From: Clavibacter sp. B3I6
GTDB lineage: Bacteria; Actinomycetota; Actinomycetes; Actinomycetales; Microbacteriaceae
Reading direction: 5' to 3'
NCBI RefSeq assembly: GCF_030816895.1
Contig: NZ_JAUSYL010000001.1
Span: 2,976,001 to 3,040,000 of the forward strand
DNA length: 64,000 nt
The notes under the pieces were generated by a model, which had not been told where the DNA came from, did not search any database, and worked only from the letters and a program-made list of their open reading frames with translations. Shown in pieces: positions 50,234 to 57,303 of the stretch. Every line of letters begins with the position of its first letter. Positions within the stretch are counted from its first letter, which is position 1. The translations under genes and the position numbers were made by a program.

Positions 50234-51316
50234 GTGCGCCGCGTCATCGTCCTCGGATCCACGGGCTCCATCGGCGTGCAGGCCCTCGAGGTCATCGCGC
50301 GCCATCCGGAGCGGTTCGAGGTGGTCGGGCTCGGCGCCGGCAGCAAGCGGGAGGCGCTCGCCGAGCAGGCGAGGATCGCGGGCGTCGAGCACACGGCGCT
50401 CGGCGCGGACGAGGCCGAGCAGCTCATCCGCTCGGTCGACGCCGACGTGGTGCTCAACGGGATCACCGGATCCGTGGGGCTCGGCCCCACGCTCGCCGCG
50501 CTGGAGGAGGGCCGCACCCTCGCCCTCGCCAATAAGGAGTCGCTCATCGTGGGCGGCGAGCTCGTCCGGTCCATCGCGAGGCCGGGCCAGCTCGTGCCCG
50601 TCGACTCGGAGCACTCCGCCATCGCGCAGGCCCTGCGCGGCGGCACCGCCGAGGAGGTCCGGCGCCTCGTGGTCACGGCTTCCGGCGGGCCCTTCCGCGG
50701 GCGCACGCGCGCGGAGCTGGCCCACGTGACGCCTCGCGAGGCGCTCGCGCACCCCACGTGGGACATGGGCCTCGTCATCACGACGAACTCCTCGACCCTC
50801 GTCAACAAGGGCCTCGAGGTCATCGAGGCGCACCTGCTCTTCGACGTGCCCTACGACCGGATCGACGTGGTCGTGCACCCGCAGTCGCTCGTCCACTCGA
50901 TGGTCGAGTTCATCGACGGGTCCACGCTCGCGCAGGCGTCGCCGCCGGACATGCGGCTGCCCATCGCGCTGGGGCTCGACTGGCCGCACCGGATGCCGGA
51001 CGTCGGCGTCCCCATCGACTGGACCCGGGCCGCGACCTGGACCTTCGAGCCGCTCGACGACGCGGCCTTCCCCGCCGTCCTCCTCGCCAAGGAGGTGGGG
51101 CGGGCCGGATCCACGTTCCCGGCCGTCTACAACGCCGCGAACGAGCAGGCGGTGCACGCGTTCCACGCGGGACGCGCCGGCTTCCTCGACATCGTCGACA
51201 CCATCCGCCGCGTCGTGGACGCGCATGAGCCGGCATCCGGCGCGCTCACGCGCGAGTCCCTGGCCGAGGCGGAGCGCTGGGCGCGCGCCGAGGCCGACCG
51301 CGTGCTGGGGGTCTGA
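50234..51316 (+). CDS. dxr: 1-deoxy-D-xylulose 5-phosphate reductoisomerase
   Basis: A 360-residue enzyme of the MEP isoprenoid pathway; it converts DXP to MEP with NADPH. The NADPH motif GSTGSIGVQALEV lies at 7-19, then LANKESLIVGGE (about 99), the metal/substrate region VPVDSEHSAIAQAL (about 123) and TASGGPFRG, then the catalytic-loop HPTWDMG. The length is slightly below the usual 390, with no missing motif. GTG 50234 begins 8 nt after the FKBP stop. The MEP gene ispG lies 3.7 kb downstream on the same strand. In many actinobacteria dxr, the site-2 protease and ispG are adjacent; here two minus-strand genes intervene. Confidence 0.95.
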   Translation: MRRVIVLGSTGSIGVQALEVIARHPERFEVVGLGAGSKREALAEQARIAGVEHTALGADEAEQLIRSVDADVVLNGITGSVGLGPTLAALEEGRTLALANKESLIVGGELVRSIARPGQLVPVDSEHSAIAQALRGGTAEEVRRLVVTASGGPFRGRTRAELAHVTPREALAHPTWDMGLVITTNSSTLVNKGLEVIEAHLLFDVPYDRIDVVVHPQSLVHSMVEFIDGSTLAQASPPDMRLPIALGLDWPHRMPDVGVPIDWTRAATWTFEPLDDAAFPAVLLAKEVGRAGSTFPAVYNAANEQAVHAFHAGRAGFLDIVDTIRRVVDAHEPASGALTRESLAEAERWARAEADRVLGV

Positions 51317-51414
51317 CCCGGCCGCTCGGTCCGCAGCCCGGAGGTCGCGCCGCAGCCGTCGACGCTGCGCGCCGACCGGCCACCGGACGAGGAGGCGGCT
51401 CAGCCGTTCCCGGC

Positions 51415-52053
51415 TCAGCCGTTCCCGTTGCCGTTCCCCGCGTTGCCGGCTCCGCCGTTCCCCTTCCCGTTCCCGTTGCCGTTGCCGGCCCCGCCGTTCC
51501 CGTTCCCGCCGCCGTTCCCCGGCTCGCCTTCCTCGCCGTCGTCGCCTCCGGGCGTCGGGCTGGGGGTCGGGCTGGGCGAGGGCGTCGCGGTGCGCGTCGG
51601 CGTTGGGGTCGGCGGGGGCGAGGGCGTCGCGGTGCGCGTGGGAGCCGGCGTCGGCGAGGCGCTCTCGGACGGCGCGGGCGTCGGCGTCGGCGTCGACCCG
51701 GCGGCGTCGCGCGCGGCCTCGAGCTGCGCGCGCACCGCGTCGATGCGCGCGATGACCTCGTCCCGGCGCGCCTGGTCGATGGACCCGTCGGCGAGGTCGG
51801 CCTCGACGGCGGTCCGCAGCTCCTCGAGCTGCGCGAGCGCCTTGGCGTAGTCACCGTCGGCGGACGACTGCGTCACCGACAGGGTGCGCTGCTGCAGGTC
51901 GTCGAGCGCGCTCTCCTCCGGGGTGGACGGGCCCGCGCAGCCGGCGAGCAGCAGGAGGGCCGCGGCGGTGGTCGCGAGGCCGACGGCGGCGCGGCCGCGG
52001 AGCGTGCGGCGCGCGGGGGAGCCGGGCTCGCGTCGGGGGGATGTGCGGATCAC
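51415..52053 (-). CDS. Low-complexity lipoprotein downstream of a Ser/Thr kinase
   Basis: A 212-residue predicted lipoprotein: basic N-region, hydrophobic core and lipobox LLAGC with Cys39. Residues about 45-115 are a charged helical region (DDLQQRTLSVTQSS, QLEELRTAVEADL), possibly coiled coil. The rest is low complexity: Pro/Thr/Ser repeats with two copies of TRTATPSP, an acidic GGDDGEEGEPG stretch, and a Gly/Asn tail of about 35 residues. No known domain is seen. The GTG start overlaps the kinase stop (GTGA), so it is cotranslated with that kinase and could be its extracellular partner; this is inference. Confidence 0.72.
   Translation of the reverse strand: MIRTSPRREPGSPARRTLRGRAAVGLATTAAALLLLAGCAGPSTPEESALDDLQQRTLSVTQSSADGDYAKALAQLEELRTAVEADLADGSIDQARRDEVIARIDAVRAQLEAARDAAGSTPTPTPAPSESASPTPAPTRTATPSPPPTPTPTRTATPSPSPTPSPTPGGDDGEEGEPGNGGGNGNGGAGNGNGNGKGNGGAGNAGNGNGNG
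51418..51520 (-). repeat. Gly/Asn-coding degenerate repeat
   Basis: The 3' end of the lipoprotein gene is built from short CCGTTGCC/CCGTTCCC-type units (plus strand), encoding GN and GNG on the minus strand. Such tracts vary in length between strains and may be hard to sequence correctly. Confidence 0.65.
51574..51639 (-). repeat. Direct repeat of 24 nt inside the lipoprotein gene
   Basis: The same 24-nt sequence occurs at 51574-51597 and 51616-51639, 42 nt apart, in frame. It encodes the duplicated TRTATPSP unit. It is a coding repeat and not a regulatory or CRISPR element. Confidence 0.75.
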
Positions 52054-53333
52054 GGGGCGTCCTCCACGCTCTTCTGCAGCTCCTCGAGGCTGGCGCCGAG
52101 GGGGCCGGGCACGGCCGGGTACGCGGTGTCGCGGTCCATCGACGTGACGGTCACGACGCCGACGACGGCGGCAGCCGCGATGAGCACCGAGACGACCGCG
52201 ATGCTGAGCGCGCGGCGCCCGCGTCGCGTGGCCGGGGGACGGTCCGGGTCCGTCGACGGTCGCCCGGCGGGCGCGACGGGCGCGCTGCGCGAGGTGGGGT
52301 CGTCCGCCCGGCCGGTCGACATCGCGGGCGCCGCGCTGAACCGCTCCGTCCGGGCGTCGGGATCCGCGAACGGAGCGGCGGTGGCGCCCGCGAGCCCGGC
52401 AGCGGCTGCCCCGGCTGCCCCGACGCCGGCGGCCTCGGCCACGGGCATCACGCGCGTCGACGCGGCGGTCGGCTCGTCCACGCTCGACAGGGGCGCGCGT
52501 CCGGTCCGCAGCTCCGCGGCGACCTCGCGCGCGGTGGGACGCGCGGCGGGGTCGCGGCGCGTCATGCGGGTGAGGAGGTCCACCCAGGCCGCGCCGAGGC
52601 GGGCGGGGATGTCGGGGTCCCGGACGACGCGCGCCATGGTCGACTCGGCGGCCGTGCCCGGGAAGGTGCGGCGGCCGGTGAGGCACTCGAGGAGCACCAG
52701 GCCGAGCGCGTAGACGTCGGTCGGCGCGCCCACGGACTCGCCGAGGGCCTGCTCGGGGCTGAGGTAGCTGACCGTGCCGATGATCGACCCGGTGGAGGTG
52801 AGGCGCGTGCCGTCCACGAGGCGCGCGATGCCGAAGTCGGTGAGCTTCGCCGCGGCGGGCTCGTCGTCCTCGGGGCGCGCGAGCAGCACGTTGGCGGGCT
52901 TCACGTCGCGGTGCACGACGCCGCGGCGGTGGATGTAGCCGAGCGCGTCCGCGAGGATCCCGCCGATGCGCGCGACCTCGGGCCCGGGCAGCGGCCCCTC
53001 CTTCATGCGGTCGGCGAGGGTGGTGCCGTCGACGATCTCCATCACGATGAACGCGAGCACGCGGTCGGCGACGACGTCGTCGCCCACGTCGAAGAGCGTC
53101 ACGAGGCCCGGGTGGCTGAGGCCCGCGAGCATGCGCACCTCGCCCTCCTGGCGCTCGACCTCGGCCGGATCGGCGGAGTCGGTGGCGAAGACCTTGACGG
53201 CGACCTCGCGGCCGAGCGTCTCGTCGACGGCGCGGTGCACGGTGGCCATGCCGCCGCGCCCGAGCAGGCCGCTGATGCGGTACCGGCCGGCCAGCAGCGT
53301 GCCGGCGAGGCCGTCGGACCGTTCTCCGGGCAT
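52050..53333 (-). CDS. PknB-type membrane Ser/Thr protein kinase without PASTA domains
   Basis: A 427-residue kinase. The catalytic domain (about 18-275) has GRGGMATVH (25-33), Lys47, HRDVKPAN (141-148), DFG at 166-168, and an activation loop with TSTGSIIGTVSYLSPEQA (in part: GTVSYLSPEQA), as in mycobacterial PknA/PknB. A low-complexity Ala/Pro/Arg linker (about 290-372) reaches one helix (about 376-397), then only about 30 residues outside, so there are no PASTA repeats. ATG 53333 has GAGAGG upstream at good distance. GTG 53351 is an alternative, as a TAGGCT box on the minus strand ends 9 nt before it. The stop overlaps the start of the lipoprotein gene. Confidence 0.92.
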   Translation of the reverse strand: MPGERSDGLAGTLLAGRYRISGLLGRGGMATVHRAVDETLGREVAVKVFATDSADPAEVERQEGEVRMLAGLSHPGLVTLFDVGDDVVADRVLAFIVMEIVDGTTLADRMKEGPLPGPEVARIGGILADALGYIHRRGVVHRDVKPANVLLARPEDDEPAAAKLTDFGIARLVDGTRLTSTGSIIGTVSYLSPEQALGESVGAPTDVYALGLVLLECLTGRRTFPGTAAESTMARVVRDPDIPARLGAAWVDLLTRMTRRDPAARPTAREVAAELRTGRAPLSSVDEPTAASTRVMPVAEAAGVGAAGAAAAGLAGATAAPFADPDARTERFSAAPAMSTGRADDPTSRSAPVAPAGRPSTDPDRPPATRRGRRALSIAVVSVLIAAAAVVGVVTVTSMDRDTAYPAVPGPLGASLEELQKSVEDAP

Positions 53334-53476
53334 GGGTGCACCTCTCGTCACGGGATCACCAGCCTAGCCGGGGTCGTGCGCCGGGCTCCGGCCGCGCCGT
53401 CCGTCCGCGCAGCTCGGCGGCCCCGCGCGATCCCCGCGATCCGCGCCACGGCGGCGTCCCCCCAGGGTGCGCGAGG

Positions 53477-53482
53477 TAGCCT
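53477..53482 (+). promoter_or_regulatory. -10 box (TAGCCT) of the site-2 protease gene, leaderless
   Basis: TAGCCT ends 8 nt before ATG 53491, leaving no room for a ribosome site. This supports ATG 53491 as the start over the in-frame GTG-type start at 53467. Confidence 0.45.
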
Positions 53483-53490
53483 CCTTCACC

Positions 53491-54936
53491 ATGGACGGCG
53501 TCTTCCTCTACATCCTCGGGGTGCTCATCATCGTGGTCGGCGTCGCCGTGTCCATCGGCCTCCACGAGGTCGGGCACCTGGTGCCCGCGAAGGCCTTCGG
53601 CGTGCGCGTCACGCAGTACATGATCGGCTTCGGGCCGACGATCCTCAGCCGCCGGAAGGGCGAGACCGAGTACGGCGTGAAGGCGATCCCGCTCGGCGGC
53701 TACATCTCCATGATCGGGATGTTCCCTCCGCAGAGCTCGCGCGCCGGCACGAGCAGCACGGGCATCGCGCAGCTGGTCGGCCCGGACGCGCGCCGCGGGT
53801 CCGCCCCCGACGCCGAGACCGCCCCCGGCGCCGCATCCCCGGCCACCCCCGACGCCGACGACCGCGCCGGCCGCGGCTTCTTCGACCTCCTCGTGCAGGA
53901 CGCCCGCCAGGCCAGCGCCGAGAGCGTCGGCGACGAGGATCACCGCGCCTTCTACCGGCTGTCCGTGCCGAAGCGCATGGTCATCATGCTCGGCGGGCCC
54001 GCGATGAACTTCCTCCTCGCGATCATCCTGTTCGCCGTGGTCCTCTGCGGCTTCGGCGTCACGACGCCCACCACCACGGTCGGCCAGGTGAACGCGTGCA
54101 TCGTGCCCGCCGGATCCGCGTCCGCCGCCGACGCCGACGCGTGCCCGGACGGCGCGCCCGTCGCCCCCGGCGCCGCGGCCGGCCTCCAGCCCGGCGACAC
54201 GGTCGTCAGCATCGACGGCACCCCGGTCACCGCGTGGGACCAGGTCACCGGCACCGTGCGGGTCTCCGCCGGCCGGGAGCTCGACGTGGTCGTGGAGCGC
54301 GACGGCGCCCGGCAGGCCCTGGCCATCACGCCCGTCCTCACCGAGCAGGCCGTCATCGGCCAGCGCGGCGCCCCCGAGGTCGACGAGCAGGGCCGGCCGG
54401 TCACGCGCGAGGTAGGCCTCATCGGCTTCAGCCCCACGCAGGCCGTGCAGCGGCAGCCGCTCTCCGCCGCGTTCACCACCACCGGCGAGAACATGGCGGC
54501 CGTCGGCAACCTCATCCTGAACCTCCCGCAGCGGCTCGTGGACGTCGGCCGCGCGGCCTTCGGCGGCGGGGAGCGCGACCCCAACGGCCCCATGAGCGTC
54601 GTGGGCGTCGGCCGCGTCGCCGGCGAGATCGCGAGCCTCGACGAGACGCCCGTGGCCTCGCGCGCCTCGGCCATGATCGGGCTGGTCGCGTCGCTCAACG
54701 TGGCCCTCGGCATGATCAACCTCCTGCCGCTCCTGCCGCTCGACGGCGGGCACGTGCTCGGCGCCGTCGTGGAGGGCGTCCGCCGCTTCCTGGCCAAGGC
54801 GTTCGGCCGCCGCGACCCGGGTCCCGTCGACGTCGCGAAGCTCATGCCGCTGACGTTCGTGGTCGTGATCCTCTTCGGCGCCATGAGCGCGCTGCTGATC
54901 TTCGCCGACCTCGTGAACCCCGTCCGCCTCACCTGA
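53491..54936 (+). CDS. M50-family site-2 protease (RseP/Rip1-like)
   Basis: A 481-residue intramembrane zinc protease. The active-site HEVGH lies at 25-29 in the first helix, and the third zinc-ligand motif LDGGH is near residue 418. A PDZ domain (about 225-300, including AAGLQPGDTVVSIDGTPV) is placed between the membrane parts. A Pro/Ala-rich insert of about 50 residues (about 95-145) follows the first membrane region. Relatives such as mycobacterial Rip1 cut anti-sigma factors and control envelope stress. It lies 77 nt before ispG on the same strand, a conserved neighbour. Substrates are unknown here. Confidence 0.92.
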   Translation: MDGVFLYILGVLIIVVGVAVSIGLHEVGHLVPAKAFGVRVTQYMIGFGPTILSRRKGETEYGVKAIPLGGYISMIGMFPPQSSRAGTSSTGIAQLVGPDARRGSAPDAETAPGAASPATPDADDRAGRGFFDLLVQDARQASAESVGDEDHRAFYRLSVPKRMVIMLGGPAMNFLLAIILFAVVLCGFGVTTPTTTVGQVNACIVPAGSASAADADACPDGAPVAPGAAAGLQPGDTVVSIDGTPVTAWDQVTGTVRVSAGRELDVVVERDGARQALAITPVLTEQAVIGQRGAPEVDEQGRPVTREVGLIGFSPTQAVQRQPLSAAFTTTGENMAAVGNLILNLPQRLVDVGRAAFGGGERDPNGPMSVVGVGRVAGEIASLDETPVASRASAMIGLVASLNVALGMINLLPLLPLDGGHVLGAVVEGVRRFLAKAFGRRDPGPVDVAKLMPLTFVVVILFGAMSALLIFADLVNPVRLT

Positions 54937-55000
54937 CCCGCCGCCCGGCGGCGACCGGGCCTCCGCGCCCCCGACGCACCGGGCGCGCAGGAATCGGACG

Positions 55001-55006
55001 TAGGCT
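55001..55006 (+). promoter_or_regulatory. -10 box (TAGGCT) of ispG, leaderless
   Basis: TAGGCT ends 7 nt before GTG 55014. With a normal -10 to start distance, transcription begins at the start codon. No clear -35 box. Confidence 0.5.
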
Positions 55007-55013
55007 CTGATGC

Positions 55014-56159
55014 GTGCCAGCAGTCAATCTCGGAATGCCGAAGGTCCCTGAGGTCCTCGCGCCCCGTCGGAAGACCCGTCAGATCAGCGTCGGCAAGGTG
55101 AAGGTCGGCGGCGACGCGCAGGTCAGCGTCCAGTCGATGACGACCACGCAGACGACCAACATCAACGCCACGCTCCAGCAGATCGCCGAGCTCACGGCCA
55201 CCGGCTGCGACATCGTGCGCGTCGCGGTGCCGCACCAGGACGACGCGGACGTGCTGCACATCCTGGCGAAGAAGAGCCAGATCCCGATCATCGCGGACAT
55301 CCACTTCCAGCCCCGCTACGTCTTCACGGCCATCGACGCCGGCGTCGGCGCGGTGCGCGTGAACCCCGGCAACATCCGGAAGTTCGACGACCAGGTCGGC
55401 GCCATCGCGAAGGCCGCCAAGGCCGCGGGCACCTCCATCCGCATCGGCGTCAACGCCGGGTCGCTCCACCCGAGCCTCCTGCAGAAGTACGGCAAGGCCA
55501 CCCCCGAGGCGCTCGTCGAGTCCGCCGTGTGGGAGGCGAGCCTCTTCGAGGAGCACGACTTCCACGACTTCAAGATCTCGGTCAAGCACAACGACCCCGT
55601 CATCATGGTGAAGGCCTACCGCCTGCTCGCCGAGCGCGGCGACTGGCCCCTGCACCTCGGCGTCACCGAGGCCGGCCCCGCGTTCCAGGGCACGATCAAG
55701 AGCGCCACGGCGTTCGGCATCCTGCTGTCCGAGGGCATCGGCGACACCATCCGCGTCTCCCTCTCCGCGCCCCCCGCGGAGGAGGTGAAGGTGGGCCTGC
55801 AGATCCTGCAGTCGCTCAACCTCCGCGAGCGGAAGCTCGAGATCGTCTCCTGCCCGAGCTGCGGCCGCGCCCAGGTCGACGTCTACTCGCTGGCCGAGCA
55901 GGTCACCGAGGGCCTCAAGCACGTCAACGTGCCGCTGCGCGTCGCCGTCATGGGGTGCGTCGTGAACGGGCCCGGCGAGGCGCGCGAGGCCGAGCTCGGC
56001 GTCGCGTCCGGCAACGGCCGCGGGCAGATCTTCGTCAAGGGCGAGGTCATCAAGACCGTGCCCGAGTCCGAGATCGTCCAGACCCTCATCGAGGAGGCCA
56101 ACCGCCTCGCCGCCGAGATGCCCGCCGGATCCATCGGCAGCCCCGAGATCCTGGTCTGA
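55014..56159 (+). CDS. ispG: 4-hydroxy-3-methylbut-2-enyl diphosphate synthase
   Basis: A 381-residue 4Fe-4S enzyme of the MEP pathway; it reduces MEcPP to HMBPP. The TIM-barrel region has QSMTTTQTTN (about 41-50), RVAVPHQDDA, IIADIHFQPRY and VRVNPGNI. The cluster cysteines lie in SCPSCGRAQVD (about 281-291) and VMGCVVNGPGE (about 315-325). The length is normal for the short bacterial type. It works with dxr at 50234; the other MEP genes are outside the window. The start is the leaderless GTG; an ATG at 55010 is out of frame. Confidence 0.96.
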   Translation: MPAVNLGMPKVPEVLAPRRKTRQISVGKVKVGGDAQVSVQSMTTTQTTNINATLQQIAELTATGCDIVRVAVPHQDDADVLHILAKKSQIPIIADIHFQPRYVFTAIDAGVGAVRVNPGNIRKFDDQVGAIAKAAKAAGTSIRIGVNAGSLHPSLLQKYGKATPEALVESAVWEASLFEEHDFHDFKISVKHNDPVIMVKAYRLLAERGDWPLHLGVTEAGPAFQGTIKSATAFGILLSEGIGDTIRVSLSAPPAEEVKVGLQILQSLNLRERKLEIVSCPSCGRAQVDVYSLAEQVTEGLKHVNVPLRVAVMGCVVNGPGEAREAELGVASGNGRGQIFVKGEVIKTVPESEIVQTLIEEANRLAAEMPAGSIGSPEILV

Positions 56160-56217
56160 CCCTCCCCTCCCCACCCGCCTGCACCGGCGGCGTGCGTCCG
56201 CGCGCGCTGTCTGCGCG

Positions 56218-56223
56218 TAGGCT
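56218..56223 (+). promoter_or_regulatory. -10 box (TAGGCT) of the ole operon
   Basis: TAGGCT lies about 45 nt before the oleA start, giving a short leader that contains the GAGG ribosome site. The -35 region is weakly matched. Confidence 0.4.
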
Positions 56224-56270
56224 CTGCTAGTCGTCCGCCCGGCGGACCGCCCCACGAACTGAGGATGCTG

Positions 56271-57296
56271 TTGAACGGTAACGCCACTTTCCGGCATCGG
56301 AACACCTCCCTGCTGGGGCTCGCCAGCGTCCTCGCCCCGCACACGGTCACCTCCGCCGAGATCGACGACCGGCTGAAGCCCGTGCTCGCGCGCCTCCGCC
56401 TCCCCACGGGCCTCCTGCAGCGCGTCGCGGGCGTGCTGGAGCGGCGCAACTGGGACGCCGGCATGTCGTTCGACGCGGCCGCCACCCAGGCGGGCCGGAA
56501 GGCGCTCGCGCAGGCGGGCGTGGACGCGTCGCAGATCGGCCTGCTCATCAACACGTCGGTCACGCGCGCGCACCTCGAGCCGAGCGTCGCGGTGAGCATC
56601 CACAACGGCCTCGGGCTGCCGTCCTCGGCGCTCAACTTCGACATCGCGAACGCGTGCCTCGGCTTCGTGAACGCGATGACGCTCGCCGGCCACCTCATCG
56701 ACTCGGGCCAGATCGACTACGCGATGATCGTCGACGGCGAGGACGCCGGCGAGATCCGCCACAACACGGTCGCGCGCCTGCTCCGCCCGGAGACGACCCG
56801 CGCGGACTTCCTCAGCGAGTTCCCGAGCCTCACGCTCGGCGCGGGCGCCGCGGCGGCCGTGCTCGGGCGCACGAGCGACCACCCCGAGGGGCACCGGATC
56901 CTCGGCGGCGTCACGCGCGCGGCCACCCAGCACCACGAGCTGTGCATCGGCGACGTCGACGGCATGTTCACCGACACGAAGGAGCTCCTCCGCGGCGGCA
57001 TGGAGCTGGTCGTCGACGCGTGGAAGGAGGCCGCCCAGGACGACTGGGACTGGTCGGACATGGACCGCTACATCCTCCACCAGGTGTCGGACGTGCACAC
57101 GAACGCCATCGTCAAGGCCGCGAAGCTCGACAAGTCGCGCGTGCCGCTGACCTACCCGCGCTACGGCAACGTCGGTCCCGCGAGCATCCCGATCACGCTC
57201 GCCGACCAGGCGGACAGCCTCAGCCGCGGCGACCGCGTGCTCTGCATGGGCGTGGGCTCCGGCCTCAACACGGCCATGACCGAGATCCTCTGGTAG
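56271..57296 (+). CDS. oleA: OleA-type 3-oxoacyl-ACP synthase III (head-to-head thiolase)
   Basis: A thiolase-fold enzyme of 341 residues from TTG 56271. It joins two acyl-CoA chains head to head to a beta-keto acid, the first step of long-chain olefin synthesis. The nucleophile is Cys129 in NACLGFVNAM, His lies in LHQVSDVHTNA and Asn in YGNVGPASIP. The Ole-type start NGNATFRHRNTSLL is present. TTG 56271 is preferred because GAGG (56261-56264) is 6 nt upstream; ATG 56265 would adjoin the ribosome site and adds only two residues. The next gene begins 7 nt downstream and encodes the OleBC fusion, which distinguishes this from an ordinary FabH. Confidence 0.92.
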   Translation: MNGNATFRHRNTSLLGLASVLAPHTVTSAEIDDRLKPVLARLRLPTGLLQRVAGVLERRNWDAGMSFDAAATQAGRKALAQAGVDASQIGLLINTSVTRAHLEPSVAVSIHNGLGLPSSALNFDIANACLGFVNAMTLAGHLIDSGQIDYAMIVDGEDAGEIRHNTVARLLRPETTRADFLSEFPSLTLGAGAAAAVLGRTSDHPEGHRILGGVTRAATQHHELCIGDVDGMFTDTKELLRGGMELVVDAWKEAAQDDWDWSDMDRYILHQVSDVHTNAIVKAAKLDKSRVPLTYPRYGNVGPASIPITLADQADSLSRGDRVLCMGVGSGLNTAMTEILW

Positions 57297-57303
57297 CCGC
57301 GCC

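Noticed and set aside
51418..51639. CRISPR-like or satellite repeat
   Set aside because: The repeats are in frame, short, without spacers of uniform length, and encode low-complexity protein.
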